Shown piece by piece: positions 1 through 9,119 of a stretch of DNA of 64,000 bases. The position numbers were made by a program, and so were the translations under genes. The notes under the pieces are model-generated. The model made no database searches and was not told where the DNA came from. It worked only from the letters and a program-made list of their open reading frames with translations. Source of the stretch: Candidatus Tisiphia endosymbiont of Nemotelus nigrinus (GTDB lineage: Bacteria > Pseudomonadota > Alphaproteobacteria > Rickettsiales > Rickettsiaceae); contig NZ_OZ032151.1 of NCBI RefSeq assembly GCF_964026475.1, forward strand, positions 930,001 through 994,000, given 5' to 3'. Every line of letters starts with the position of its first letter. Positions within the stretch are counted from its first letter, which is position 1.

Positions 1-712
1 TTAAAAATATAGTACCAATTATCACGTGAACACCGTGAAAACCGGTTGCTAAATAAAAATTAGAAGAATAGATACCATCTTTAAATTTAAAAGTTGCATG
101 ATGATATTCGTAAGCTTGCATTAAACTAAAAAACACCCCCAATATTATGGTAAAGCCAAGAGCGGTTACACAATCTTTCTGGTTATTTTCCTCAAGAGCA
201 TAATGTGCCCATGTTACTGTTGTACCGGACAATAAAAGAATCAACGTATTAATGAAAGGAATATCAAATGGATCAAATGTTTGAATAGATGGTGGAGGCC
301 ATATACCAGGTTTTACCACCCATACACCATCTAACATTCCGACAGGAAAAAGACTTGCTTTAAAAAACGAGCCAAAAAATGCAGCAAAAAACATTATCTC
401 TGATAAGATAAATAGTGCCATACCTATTCTCAAACCAATTTTTACTGGCTCAGTATGGCACTTTTCAATTAGCCCCTCTTTAATTACATCACTCCACCAT
501 GAATATAAACAAAAAATCACCGAAAAAATACCAGCCCCAAAAACATACGCACCAAACCGATATTTATGCATAAACATTATGCCACCACTGGCTAATAGCA
601 ATAAGGCAAATGAAGTTAGAATTGGCCAAGGACTTGGATCAACAAGATGAAACGGATGTTGCTTTTCTCCTAAAGAAGCAAATTTGTTATTTTTAATGGT
701 TTCATGTAACAT
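1..712 (-). CDS. coxC: Cytochrome c oxidase subunit III, 3' end beyond window
   Basis: Membrane subunit III of the aa3-type terminal oxidase. Translating the minus strand from the ATG at 712-710 gives an open frame to the window edge. It starts MLHETIKNNK and contains the family hallmarks HPFHLVDPSPWP near residue 20, the Glu-containing stretch SEIMFFAAFFGSFF, and GFHGVHVIIGTIF just before the edge. About 237 codons are visible and only the last helix should be missing. Several hydrophobic helices are evident. The identification rests on motif recognition and is firm. The downstream part is outside the window. Confidence 0.93.
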   Translation of the reverse strand, partial: MLHETIKNNKFASLGEKQHPFHLVDPSPWPILTSFALLLLASGGIMFMHKYRFGAYVFGAGIFSVIFCLYSWWSDVIKEGLIEKCHTEPVKIGLRIGMALFILSEIMFFAAFFGSFFKASLFPVGMLDGVWVVKPGIWPPPSIQTFDPFDIPFINTLILLLSGTTVTWAHYALEENNQKDCVTALGFTIILGVFFSLMQAYEYHHATFKFKDGIYSSNFYLATGFHGVHVIIGTIFL

Positions 713-843
713 AATAAACTCATAAACAATTTATTGTTTGATTATTCTATGCTATCTTCTGTAAATATCAAGAACAGTCTTCTAACTACCCAACTCTTGA
801 AATCATAGCAGTGTAATAGTATAGTTTGGCTATCATGGCTATA

Positions 844-3558
844 TTAACACTCTTTGCTGTGAATCAAACTGAGGTTAGATAACATATCCCTTATCATATC
901 TGGTAATTTTTCTACTTTACTTACATCCGTGCCACCAGCCTGGGCTATATTAGCCTGGCCACCACCGCCACTACCGCCAAGGAATATAGAAATTTCTTTA
1001 GCCAAATTACCAGCATGAACCTTATTACTGATTTTTTTACTAACCGCAACTGTAATCGATAATTTGCTAGAATTATGCCCTGCACTACCGCCAACCTCTT
1101 TAGATTTTTCCGGTATAGCTATATATATAATCACAAGACTATCAGATTTATCAGCTATTCGTTCAGCAGATAAGCGTAATATTTTACTGTCCAAATTATG
1201 TACTACCTTACAGATGAATTGTATATCAGAGATACTGACTGATTCTTTGGCAATCTGCTCAATATTCAAGTCAAGCATCGAAACCTGAAGGTCTACTAAC
1301 TTATCTTCTAATTGTTTTTTACTAGCAATTAGACTATTAACTTTATCAATAATTTCATTCTTACCTATTTTTAAGGTTGAAGATATGTTTTCAATTACCG
1401 TATCATTCTGCCTGATTAATTTTAAGACAAATTCACCGCAAACAGCTTCTATTCTTCGAACGCCAGCTGCAATAGCGTTTTCGCTGGTAATTTTAAACAT
1501 ACCAATGTCGCCAGTTCTAGTAACGTGGGTACCACCACAGAGTTCAAGCGAATTTAGCTCAAGCGGATTTCCCATTGCTACCACCCTTACTTCAGAATCA
1601 TACTTTTCGCCAAATAAAGCCATAGCCCCTGCCTTAATAGCTTCATCTGTTGACATTAATGTTGTGGTAACTTTCGAATTGTCCGTAATAATCTGATTTA
1701 CTTTATCTTCTATCAAAATAATTTCTTCTGTCGTCAATGCTGCCATATGGCTAATATCAAAACGTAGACGATCATATGCTACGAGCGATCCTTTCTGCGT
1801 TACGTGTTTACCCAGTACTTGATGTAATACTGCATGTAATATATGAGTTGCAGAATGATGAATTCTTAAATTATTACGATATTTGACATCAATAGCAAAA
1901 TCGGCACTATCTCCAACCTTGATGCTAGTTCCTTCCTGCAAAATGCATATATGAGCAATTATTGAACCAAGATATTTTACAGTATCTACTACTCTAATTT
2001 TACTGTTGGTAGATTTGATATAACCTATATCCCCCATCTGTCCACCAGACTCTCCATAAAAAGGAGTTTGATTACTAATTACAATAAATTTTTCTTCACT
2101 AGTTTCTATAATATCAACTAATTTATTATCTTTAATTAGAGCTAATATCTTACCTTCCGCCTCATTCAAATAATAACCCAAAAATTCGGTACTACCAAAT
2201 TCTGCTTTAAGATCAAACCATATCTTATCTGTTTTAGACTCATTCGAACCTAACCAAGATTTTCTTGCCCTTTCTTTCTGCTCTCGCATCTTATCATTAA
2301 AGCCATCAAGATCAATGGAGATTTGTTTAGCTTTTAATATATCTTCAGTTAAATCAACAGGAAAACCATATGTATCATATAATTTAAATACTATTTCTCC
2401 TGATAGTTCTGAGTGTTTACTAAGATGCTGTGTTTCATCATCCAGCAGTTTCAGACCTCGTTCAAGCGTTGCTTTAAATCTTATTTCCTCCTGTTCTAGA
2501 ATATTACTGGTAAAATCCTCAGCCCTCCTTAATTCAGGATAAGTTGTTCCCATAAGTTCTACTAATTTGGGAAGTAATCTATACATCAAAGGTTCACTAC
2601 TACCAAGTATATGGGCATGCCTCATACTCCGACGCATAATACGCCTAAGTACATAGCCTCTGCCTTCATTTGATGGCATGATACCATCGCTAATTAAAAA
2701 AGCACAAGCACGTAAATGATCGGCAATAACTCGGTAAGAAAACTTAGCCTCTCCTTCAACTTTAACTTTTACTATATTCTTGGTATAGGCGATTATTTCC
2801 TTAAATAAATCTGTATCGTAATTATTATACACGTTTTGCATCACAGCACTAATACGCTCTAACCCCATTCCTGTATCAATAGATTTTTTAGGCAATTCAA
2901 TCCTAGTATCATTATCCAATTGTTCAAATTGCATAAAGACCATGTTCCAAATCTCAATGAAGCGATCCCCATCTTGATCCTTCGTTCCTGGCAACCCACC
3001 TTTTATCTGCTCTCCATGATCATAAAAAACTTCTGAACATGGTCCACAAGGTCCAGTATCTCCCATTGACCAAAAATTATCAGTGGTTTTTATTTTAATA
3101 ATTCGGTCATCGTTTAAATTAGCAATTTTTTTCCAATATGCAGCTGCTTCTTGATCAGTATGGTAAACTGTGACATATAGTTTTTCTTTAGCTATAGCAA
3201 ATTCCTTGGTTAAAAGATTCCAAGCATGATATATTGCTTCTTCCTTAAAATAATCACCAAAAGAAAAATTGCCCAACATTTCAAAGAATGTATGATGTCT
3301 TGCGGTATAGCCAACATTCTCAAGATCATTATGCTTACCACCAGCCCGTAGTGATTTCTGGCTAGTAACCGCTCTTTGATAATCTCTATTTTCCTGACCA
3401 GTAAAAACATTTTTAAATTGTACCATCCCGGAATTAACAAACATTAAACTAGGATCATTATGAGGAATAAGAGAGCTAGCTGGAACATGCAGATGATTAT
3501 TGGCAACAAAATAACTTATAAATTTATTTCTAATTTCTTCAGTGGTAAGTTTAGTCAT
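844..3558 (-). CDS. alaS: Alanyl-tRNA synthetase
   Basis: Charges tRNA-Ala. At 904 residues it is a full-length, slightly long AlaRS. The class II catalytic domain is at the N-terminus (RHHTFFEMLGNFSFGDYFK region). The editing domain has the zinc/editing motifs HHSATH (residues 567-572) and CGGTH (674-678). The C-terminal DHHA1-like domain has the Gly-rich GGSGGGGQ, used in tRNA recognition. It is transcribed towards coxC with a 131-bp gap. The ATG at 3558 gives the normal N-terminus (MTKLTTEEIRNKF), so the start is well supported. No defects seen. Confidence 0.98.
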   Translation of the reverse strand: MTKLTTEEIRNKFISYFVANNHLHVPASSLIPHNDPSLMFVNSGMVQFKNVFTGQENRDYQRAVTSQKSLRAGGKHNDLENVGYTARHHTFFEMLGNFSFGDYFKEEAIYHAWNLLTKEFAIAKEKLYVTVYHTDQEAAAYWKKIANLNDDRIIKIKTTDNFWSMGDTGPCGPCSEVFYDHGEQIKGGLPGTKDQDGDRFIEIWNMVFMQFEQLDNDTRIELPKKSIDTGMGLERISAVMQNVYNNYDTDLFKEIIAYTKNIVKVKVEGEAKFSYRVIADHLRACAFLISDGIMPSNEGRGYVLRRIMRRSMRHAHILGSSEPLMYRLLPKLVELMGTTYPELRRAEDFTSNILEQEEIRFKATLERGLKLLDDETQHLSKHSELSGEIVFKLYDTYGFPVDLTEDILKAKQISIDLDGFNDKMREQKERARKSWLGSNESKTDKIWFDLKAEFGSTEFLGYYLNEAEGKILALIKDNKLVDIIETSEEKFIVISNQTPFYGESGGQMGDIGYIKSTNSKIRVVDTVKYLGSIIAHICILQEGTSIKVGDSADFAIDVKYRNNLRIHHSATHILHAVLHQVLGKHVTQKGSLVAYDRLRFDISHMAALTTEEIILIEDKVNQIITDNSKVTTTLMSTDEAIKAGAMALFGEKYDSEVRVVAMGNPLELNSLELCGGTHVTRTGDIGMFKITSENAIAAGVRRIEAVCGEFVLKLIRQNDTVIENISSTLKIGKNEIIDKVNSLIASKKQLEDKLVDLQVSMLDLNIEQIAKESVSISDIQFICKVVHNLDSKILRLSAERIADKSDSLVIIYIAIPEKSKEVGGSAGHNSSKLSITVAVSKKISNKVHAGNLAKEISIFLGGSGGGGQANIAQAGGTDVSKVEKLPDMIRDMLSNLSLIHSKEC

Positions 3559-4134
3559 AAGTAAATAATCCTTGGAAAAATATTCTGTTTTATTTTATAT
3601 CACATTAATATATCTACACTAAGTGTATTAACTCATTTAATTTGCAATAAGTGTATTTTTTTTATTTTGCGTATATAGTTAACCTGATTAGCCCGGATAT
3701 TGCATGATAGAAATGAACCAATTGTGCTAGCCCTTGTCTCATGAGGGCTACAGACTAAAATATATAAAATTTTAAATATACAATTTGTATTTTTGTGCAA
3801 TTCTTCCAAACTCCTTATATTACAAGGGGTTCAGAGATAAATATTGATACCTTCATGCAATATCCGGGTTAGTATTAAACTAATCTATTAGACACTTATA
3901 TCATAATTTAAAGATATTAAGTGTCTAATATGCCTATCGTAATTACTTAATATCACTCCTCTTTAACTTGCACACTGCGTTATTTTATATAATAATAGCA
4001 TTTTTTTACTTAGTGGCAGAAATAATTTGATGTATACTTAATTTAGGTTAAATTGGATGCCCCCTGTAGATATAAGGTGTCAGCTTAAAGACAAAATGGT
4101 GTGAAAAGATGAGGAATTTAGTCGTGGTAAAGTT
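3559..4134. other. 576-bp intergenic region holding a 183-bp mobile-looking repeat
   Basis: Divergent region between alaS (minus) and the metallophosphoesterase gene (plus). The middle is occupied by the repeat at 3689-3871. Just left of it is a variant of the TATAGCTAACCTG terminus (about 3674-3686). The remaining sequence is A+T-rich without an open frame I can support. It must carry the promoters of both flanking genes, but I do not see a convincing pair of boxes. Confidence 0.6.
3689..3871 (+). repeat. 183-bp MITE-like element, copy 1
   Basis: Begins TAGCCCGGATATTGCATGA and ends with its near-perfect inverse (TCATGCAATATCCGGGTTA), so it has terminal inverted repeats of about 19 bp. The inside has no open frame. 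The same 183-bp sequence occurs in the opposite orientation at 43426-43608. Compared by eye the two differ at only three positions, which indicates recent movement or gene conversion. The same termini bound the palindrome at 7717-7826. The length and lack of a transposase fit a miniature inverted-repeat element mobilised in trans. That is an inference. Confidence 0.85.
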
Positions 4135-5328
4135 ATGAGTAATATAGCTGAAACAGCAATGAGATTTGAAAAATTTCTAAGCAATATAAGAGAAGGTTCT
4201 AATATTAAAGAATTATTAACAAAGCATAATGATAATCTTTTAGAATTTATTGAACGACCCGATTCTATTGAGAAGATAAGTGAACTTTCTTTGGTTAAGT
4301 CTGTTATTGACGGTAAACATACCGAGCATATACAAAAAATTAATCGAATATTAGAAAGCAAAGATAAATCATTTCGAGTAAGGTCTAATGGTCAAATTAT
4401 TGGTTTTGGTAAATATGAAGTACTTGATATTGGATGGGCAGAATCCCTAATTACTTTTCTAGAGAATATGAGTGATCCCGTTCCTTTTAGAGAGTCGACG
4501 ACAATAATACCAATGTCAGAAAAAGCTAGAATAAGCATTTTTGGTGATTTTGGTACAGGAGATTGGGATGGTAGTATGGTCGCTTCAACTATTTCTAAAA
4601 ATATTAAAAATCTTGAACCATGTTACTCTATCCATTTAGGAGATGTTTATTACACAGGAGATGCTATAGAATCAAGAAACAAATTACTATCACTATGGCC
4701 AACTGCCACGAAAGGTAATTTCACACTTAATTCTAATCATGAAATGTTTGATGGAGCAAGAGGATATTTTAATACTACTTTGGCTGATAAAATTTTTGCA
4801 CAACAACAAAGTAGTTATTTTGCTTTAGAAAATAACTATTGGGTTATTGTTGGCCTTGATTCTGCATATTTCTCTGACGTAAAGGATTTGTATATGGATG
4901 GAAGATTAAATGACAGTCAAATATCATTTTTAAAGCAGATTGCTCTCAAAAATAAGAAGACCATCGTTTTAACTCATCACTGTGTTTTTGATTATGTCAA
5001 TAATAATAAAATGCCTATTTGGGATCAAGTTAAGGGTGCTTTAGGTAACAATCTAAAATATTGGTATTATGGTAATCTGCATTGTGCTGCAGTTTATCAA
5101 GATATTGACAATGTAAAAGTACGCCTGTCAGGGCATGCGGCAATCCCCTATGGTAATGCTTCAGCTTTTGCTGGTAATAGTGAAGTAATTTGGCATGAAA
5201 ATACTCCGGCACAGAATGATGATATAAGAGTACAAAATGGCTTTTGTCTTTTGACGTTAGATAATGAAAATATTATTGAAGAATTTTATGGAGAGGATGG
5301 AAAAGTTCATTATTCATCAATAGAGTGA
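4135..5328 (+). CDS. Calcineurin-like metallophosphoesterase
   Basis: 397 residues. The catalytic half carries the calcineurin-like metallophosphatase signature in order: GDFGTGD (Asp138), HLGDVYYTGD (Asp170), NSNHE (Asn201-His202), LTHHC (His281/282) and SGHAA (His334). The usual GNHD/E is SNHE here and the last His of GHxH is Ala, so one metal ligand looks altered. The roughly 130 N-terminal residues are polar and helical-looking and match nothing I recognise. No signal peptide is seen, so it is probably cytosolic. The substrate is unknown; purple-acid-phosphatase-like enzymes are the nearest relatives I can name. It is a single gene ahead of hemB and looks accessory. Confidence 0.8.
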   Translation: MSNIAETAMRFEKFLSNIREGSNIKELLTKHNDNLLEFIERPDSIEKISELSLVKSVIDGKHTEHIQKINRILESKDKSFRVRSNGQIIGFGKYEVLDIGWAESLITFLENMSDPVPFRESTTIIPMSEKARISIFGDFGTGDWDGSMVASTISKNIKNLEPCYSIHLGDVYYTGDAIESRNKLLSLWPTATKGNFTLNSNHEMFDGARGYFNTTLADKIFAQQQSSYFALENNYWVIVGLDSAYFSDVKDLYMDGRLNDSQISFLKQIALKNKKTIVLTHHCVFDYVNNNKMPIWDQVKGALGNNLKYWYYGNLHCAAVYQDIDNVKVRLSGHAAIPYGNASAFAGNSEVIWHENTPAQNDDIRVQNGFCLLTLDNENIIEEFYGEDGKVHYSSIE

Positions 5329-5330
5329 AT

Positions 5331-5354
5331 ACAGGATAGCTTTAGTTATCCTGT
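5331..5354 (+). terminator. Hairpin after the metallophosphoesterase gene
   Basis: ACAGGATA and TATCCTGT form an 8-bp stem around an 8-nt loop directly after the stop codon. There is no clear U-run after it, so its role as an intrinsic terminator is uncertain. It could equally mark an mRNA 3' end. Confidence 0.4.
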
Positions 5355-5385
5355 CGTGTATTAAACTTAAAAATTTGAGAAATTG

Positions 5386-6387
5386 ATGTATCCAACAGTA
5401 AGATTACGAAGAAATAGAAAAACTCGGTGGCTACGAGAATTAGTGGCAGAGAATAGTCTTAGCGTCAACGATTTGGTGTTAGCATTATTTGTTGTTGAAG
5501 GTGAGAATCAGCGTCAGGAGATTGCCACCATGCCTGGTATATATAGGCTGTCTATTGACCAAGTGGTATTGAAGGCTAGGCAGGCTTATGAAAATGGTAT
5601 AAATGCAATAATACTATTTCCGTGTATAGACGCAAAATTAAAAAGTGAAAATGCGGATGAAGCATATAATCTAGATAATTTAATATGTAGGACTATACGA
5701 AGTATAAAAAAGGCTAACATCGATATTGGTATAATATGTGATGTTGCACTGGATCCTTATACTACGCATGCACATGATGGTATTTTACATAATGGTGATG
5801 TAGATAATGATAAAACGGTTAAAGCTTTGTGTGACCAAGCTTTAGTTTTAGCAAAAGCTGGAGTTGATATTGTAGCCCCATCTGATATGATGGATGGTAG
5901 GATTATGGCAATACGTCAAATGCTAGATTCAGAAGGATTTATTAACGTTAATATCCTATCTTATGCCGCAAAATATGCTTCAAATTTTTATTCGCCATTC
6001 AGAGATGCGGTAAGTAGTAACAAGGCCGGTTATTTAGATAAAGCGACCTATCAGATGGATGTACGAAATGCCAGAGAGGCTATGTTAGAGATAGAACATG
6101 ATCTAGCTGAAGGGGCAGATATGATTATGATTAAACCTGGTATGATGTTTTTGGACATCATAGCACAGGCGGCAAGTAGCTTTAATACTAATATATTTGC
6201 CTATCAGGTAAGTGGTGAATATGCTATGTTAAGACTTGCGGCAGATGCTAATGCATTAAATTGGCAGGCGGCTTTGATAGAATCATTATTATGTTTTAAG
6301 CGTGCTGGGGCTAGTAGCATTGTTACTTATGCGGCACTGGAAGTAGCTCAGATACTAAATAAACAGTCTATCGATATTGTAAAATAA
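5386..6387 (+). CDS. hemB: Porphobilinogen synthase (5-aminolevulinate dehydratase)
   Basis: Condenses two 5-aminolevulinate molecules to porphobilinogen in haem synthesis. The two active-site lysines are visible: Lys196 in SYAAKYAS, and Lys250 in MIKPGM (the Schiff-base Lys). The metal-site segment reads [14 protein letters not shown], with Asp in place of the Cys triad. This is typical of the magnesium-type rather than the zinc-type enzymes. A TTG lies just upstream in frame, but the ATG at 5386 is the better start. It is followed 20 bp later by sco and the ccm genes, making a haem/cytochrome group. Confidence 0.97.
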   Translation: MYPTVRLRRNRKTRWLRELVAENSLSVNDLVLALFVVEGENQRQEIATMPGIYRLSIDQVVLKARQAYENGINAIILFPCIDAKLKSENADEAYNLDNLICRTIRSIKKANIDIGIICDVALDPYTTHAHDGILHNGDVDNDKTVKALCDQALVLAKAGVDIVAPSDMMDGRIMAIRQMLDSEGFINVNILSYAAKYASNFYSPFRDAVSSNKAGYLDKATYQMDVRNAREAMLEIEHDLAEGADMIMIKPGMMFLDIIAQAASSFNTNIFAYQVSGEYAMLRLAADANALNWQAALIESLLCFKRAGASSIVTYAALEVAQILNKQSIDIVK

Positions 6388-6407
6388 ATAACTTAAAGAA
6401 GAATACA

Positions 6408-7049
6408 ATGCAAGAGAAACGTCAAGCTAATATTATAGTGGGGATTATTATAGCAGTGGGGCTATTGATAACTATTACGTCACTTTATCTTTGGTTATCC
6501 TTTGACACACCACAAAAACCTCTTGCCGGTAAGGGGGGAGGATATAATGATGATGTGCAAATTGGTGGAAAGTTTGAGCTAACTGATCAAGATGATAAGA
6601 TTTTCAATAGCGATAATTTAAAAGGAAAGTTGAGTTTAATTTATTTTGGTTTCACTTATTGCCCTGATATTTGTCCTACTTCTTTGCAAAAAATAACGGA
6701 GGTCATTAACACTCTTGATAAATATAAAATTGATGTTGAATTTGTTTTTGTTACTGTCGATCCCAAACGTGATAGTTCGGATATTCTTAAGGAATATTTA
6801 AAGCATTTTAACCCTAAATTTATTGGTTTAACAGGTAGTGAGCAACAGATTAAAGAAGTAGCTGATAAGTTTAAAGTATATTATGCCAAAATAGACAATA
6901 ATAGTGAAGATTATATGTTAGATCACTCTTCTTTTGTTTATTTAATGGATAGACAGGGAAAGTACGTAAAGCATTTCTACTTAGATAATTCAGCTCAAGA
7001 GATTGTAGAATTTATTAGAATAATGGAACAAAACCCAAAAAAATATTAA
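6408..7049 (+). CDS. SCO1/SenC-family copper chaperone
   Basis: 213 residues. There is one N-terminal membrane anchor (about residues 9-30), then a thioredoxin-like domain facing the periplasm. The copper-binding motif CPDIC (Cys85, Cys89) and the partner His173 in LDHSS are all present. The family delivers copper to the CuA centre of cytochrome c oxidase, which fits with coxC and haem genes in the same window. The next gene (ccmD-like) starts 1 bp after its stop, so they are translated from one message. Confidence 0.95.
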   Translation: MQEKRQANIIVGIIIAVGLLITITSLYLWLSFDTPQKPLAGKGGGYNDDVQIGGKFELTDQDDKIFNSDNLKGKLSLIYFGFTYCPDICPTSLQKITEVINTLDKYKIDVEFVFVTVDPKRDSSDILKEYLKHFNPKFIGLTGSEQQIKEVADKFKVYYAKIDNNSEDYMLDHSSFVYLMDRQGKYVKHFYLDNSAQEIVEFIRIMEQNPKKY

Positions 7050-7050
7050 G

Positions 7051-7176
7051 ATGAATTATTTATTAGTTGTGTATCTATTTGCCTTTTTAGCTCTTGGTTT
7101 ATTATTGGCAACAAGTTGGTTAGGTTATAATAAGGTTAAAGTTAGGTTAATTAATGCAAAAAAGGGTAAGAAATAG
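7051..7176 (+). CDS. ccmD: Small membrane protein, probable CcmD (haem exporter protein D)
   Basis: 41 codons: [20 protein letters not shown], then a short basic tail ending AKKGKK. One transmembrane helix followed by Lys/Arg residues is the whole signature of CcmD, the small subunit that helps release holo-CcmE from CcmC. Position supports it: it starts 1 bp after sco and overlaps the ccmE start by 23 nt. Sequence conservation in this family is poor, so the call rests on size, topology and neighbours. Confidence 0.7.
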   Translation: MNYLLVVYLFAFLALGLLLATSWLGYNKVKVRLINAKKGKK

Positions 7177-7540
7177 ATTAAAAATTATATTATTTTACCT
7201 ATTATGCAGTACCGGGGGAATATATATGATATTATATAATCTTGAGGATAATATAGTATTTTTTTATCCTCCATCAAAAATTAACGAGTTAAAACTTGGC
7301 AAAGAATTTAGGGTAGGGGGGTTAGTTAAAATAGGTTCAATTAAAAAAATTACTGCCGATAAGGTGAATTTTGTCATTACTGATGATATTAAAGACCTGG
7401 AGATATCTTACCAAGGAGTTTTACCGGCTTTGTTTCGTGAGAAGCAAGGAATAGTAGCGGTGGGGAAGATATCAGGTAGCCTATTCATAGCTCGTGAGTT
7501 ATTGACTAAACATGATGAGAATTATTCTCCAGCTAACTAG
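7154..7540 (+). CDS. ccmE: Cytochrome c-type biogenesis protein CcmE (haem chaperone)
   Basis: 128 residues. A membrane anchor at about 8-28 is followed by the OB-fold haem-carrier domain. The hallmarks [16 protein letters not shown] and the C-terminal TKHDENYSP are present; His120 in KHDENY is the residue that covalently binds haem in this family. It carries haem from CcmC/CcmD to the CcmF/H ligation complex in the periplasm. It overlaps the small ccmD-like frame upstream. Other ccm genes are not in this window, as usual for scattered Rickettsiales ccm genes. Confidence 0.95.
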   Translation: MQKRVRNRLKIILFYLLCSTGGIYMILYNLEDNIVFFYPPSKINELKLGKEFRVGGLVKIGSIKKITADKVNFVITDDIKDLEISYQGVLPALFREKQGIVAVGKISGSLFIARELLTKHDENYSPAN

Positions 7541-7823
7541 TCTTTCCGTCAAAAAAGCTAAGAATTAATAATAAATTAACAAAAATTTCTGTATAAAATT
7601 TAGCAGTTTAGGATTTTTGATGTAAATTTTTGGTATAAAAAGATGATTTTTAGAGAATTTTCGCATAAAGATTTGTTAACGATTTTGTAATCGTTTTGTC
7701 AACTATCTTTATTTGCTAGCCTGAATATTGCATGAGAAGAGATTTAAGGTATGGTTGTATGAATTTTTAATTTTCAAAATTCATACAACCATACCTTAAA
7801 TCTCTTCTCATGCAATATTCAGG
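7541..7823. other. Convergent intergenic region with a palindromic element
   Basis: Lies between the 3' ends of ccmE and the rlmB-like gene. The left part (7541-7716) is A+T-rich and I see no gene in it. The right part is the perfect palindrome described at 7717-7826. Confidence 0.6.
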
Positions 7824-7826
7824 CTA
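7717..7826. repeat. 110-bp perfect palindrome sharing the MITE termini
   Basis: Two 51-bp arms, by eye identical when inverted, flank an 8-nt loop. The outermost bases are TAGCCTGAATATTGCATGA, the same terminus (with two changes) as the 183-bp elements at 3689 and 43426, but the interior is unrelated. An RNA copy would form one very long hairpin, usable as a terminator for both convergent genes. The terminal TAG on the minus strand is the stop codon of the neighbouring methyltransferase gene. Confidence 0.9.
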
Positions 7827-8564
7827 GAGGGGTTTTGGGCTTAATGAGGTCAAATAAAACAATATTGCAGCAGTATTTGAAACATTTAGGCTTTCTACCT
7901 TACTGGAAATTGGTATTTTAACTAGGTAATCGCATGTTTCTTTAACTAGTCGTCTGATTCCTTTATCTTCAGAGCCAAGTATTATTGCCATTTTATCTGA
8001 AAATATTTTGGTATTTAAGGATTGCGTTGCGTTACCATCAAGACCTATAATCCAAAATCCATGTTTTTTTAGATATTCTATTGACCATCTTAAATTAGTG
8101 ACCTTAACCATTTGTACTAGTTCTAAAGCTCCAGAAGCTGTTTTTGCTATAGTAGCATTTTCATCTGGGGCATTATCAGTAGGTAATATTATGGCTGTGA
8201 TACCAAAAGAAGCCGCGCTACGAATAATAGCACCAATATTTTGTGGATCGGTTACTTGATCTAAAATAGCAACTTTACAATTAGCAGTAGTTATGTCAAT
8301 ATCTTCAATACGATTAGAGAAAATGTTTTTAACGTTAGCGGCTATTCCTTGATGATTATGACTTGAGCCAAGAAGACGTGTTAAGGAGTCTGTATTGGTA
8401 ATCTCATATGGATAATTAGATATTAAATTTTTGTTCAAATTAAAAATATCTTTTGTACATAAAACTCTTTGAATATGACGTTTGGGGTTACTTAGTGCTG
8501 CAAATACTGGATGTTTGCCATATATGTAGTAGAAATCTTTGGAAATCTTAGATTTATTTCTCAT
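7824..8564 (-). CDS. rlmB: SpoU-family 23S rRNA 2'-O-ribose methyltransferase (RlmB/TrmH type)
   Basis: 246 residues. A small N-terminal substrate-binding part (YYIYGKHPVFAALSNP) precedes the SPOUT knot. All three SpoU motifs are present: NIGAIIRSAASFG, then IILGSEDKGIRRL, then IPISSKVESLNVSNTAA. The N-terminal part favours RlmB (Gm2251 of 23S rRNA) over TrmH, though this assignment is inferred. The reading frame ends SPKPL and stops at a TAG that belongs to the palindrome at 7717-7826, so the C-terminus may have been shortened or reset by that insertion. Confidence 0.9.
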   Translation of the reverse strand: MRNKSKISKDFYYIYGKHPVFAALSNPKRHIQRVLCTKDIFNLNKNLISNYPYEITNTDSLTRLLGSSHNHQGIAANVKNIFSNRIEDIDITTANCKVAILDQVTDPQNIGAIIRSAASFGITAIILPTDNAPDENATIAKTASGALELVQMVKVTNLRWSIEYLKKHGFWIIGLDGNATQSLNTKIFSDKMAIILGSEDKGIRRLVKETCDYLVKIPISSKVESLNVSNTAAILFYLTSLSPKPL

Positions 8565-8851
8565 CTTATTAGAACCTATAGTAATTTATTCTTGACACAA
8601 ACTACTATTTATTATAGAAAGTTACAACTAGATAAACGTTCTAAATTGTTGTAAATATTTAATAGAAATTATTTGTATAGTGTTTAGCTATACTTTTGTT
8701 ATTTATTGATTTGCGTCAAGTATATATAAGTTTAAGTATTAGCTTATTTAGAGCACTCAAGGAAAGAGCGAAGAAGATTTATTGGCACTTACACTAATTT
8801 ATATTGCGTTTTACGTTTGATTAGATTATTTAATACTTGCGTAAATTCTTT
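8565..8851 (+). promoter_or_regulatory. Upstream region of trnY-trnG-tuf with a candidate promoter
   Basis: 287 bp between the divergent rlmB-like gene and trnY. A perfect -35 hexamer TTGACA at 8592-8597 is followed by TATAGA at 8613-8618, but the 15-nt spacing is short. A transcription start for the tRNA-tuf message must lie in this region. The exact boxes are uncertain. No gene is visible here. Confidence 0.35.
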
Positions 8852-8937
8852 GGAGGAGTGGCCGAGTGGTCAATGGCAGCAGACTGTAAATCTGCCCGCG
8901 TGAGCGTACGAAGGTTCGAATCCTTCTTCCTCCACCA
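8852..8937 (+). tRNA. trnY: tRNA-Tyr (anticodon GTA)
   Basis: 86 nt including an encoded CCA. The acceptor stem GGAGGAG pairs with TTCCTCC (terminal G-T), the anticodon loop CTGTAAA carries GTA, and a long variable arm (CCGCGTGAGCGTACG region) marks it as a class II tRNA. The T loop GGTTCGAATCC is standard. It is first in the tRNA-Tyr / tRNA-Gly / tuf unit described for Rickettsia. Confidence 0.98.
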
Positions 8938-8956
8938 CAAATTGGTTAGGCGAAAT

Positions 8957-9032
<76 letters not shown>

Positions 9033-9119
9033 AAACTATTGGTGATAATTGGAAATGGGATAAATTTGTTATTTTTATTGTTAAATTTGTATTAAATCTT
9101 AAATTGTGGAGAATGAATT

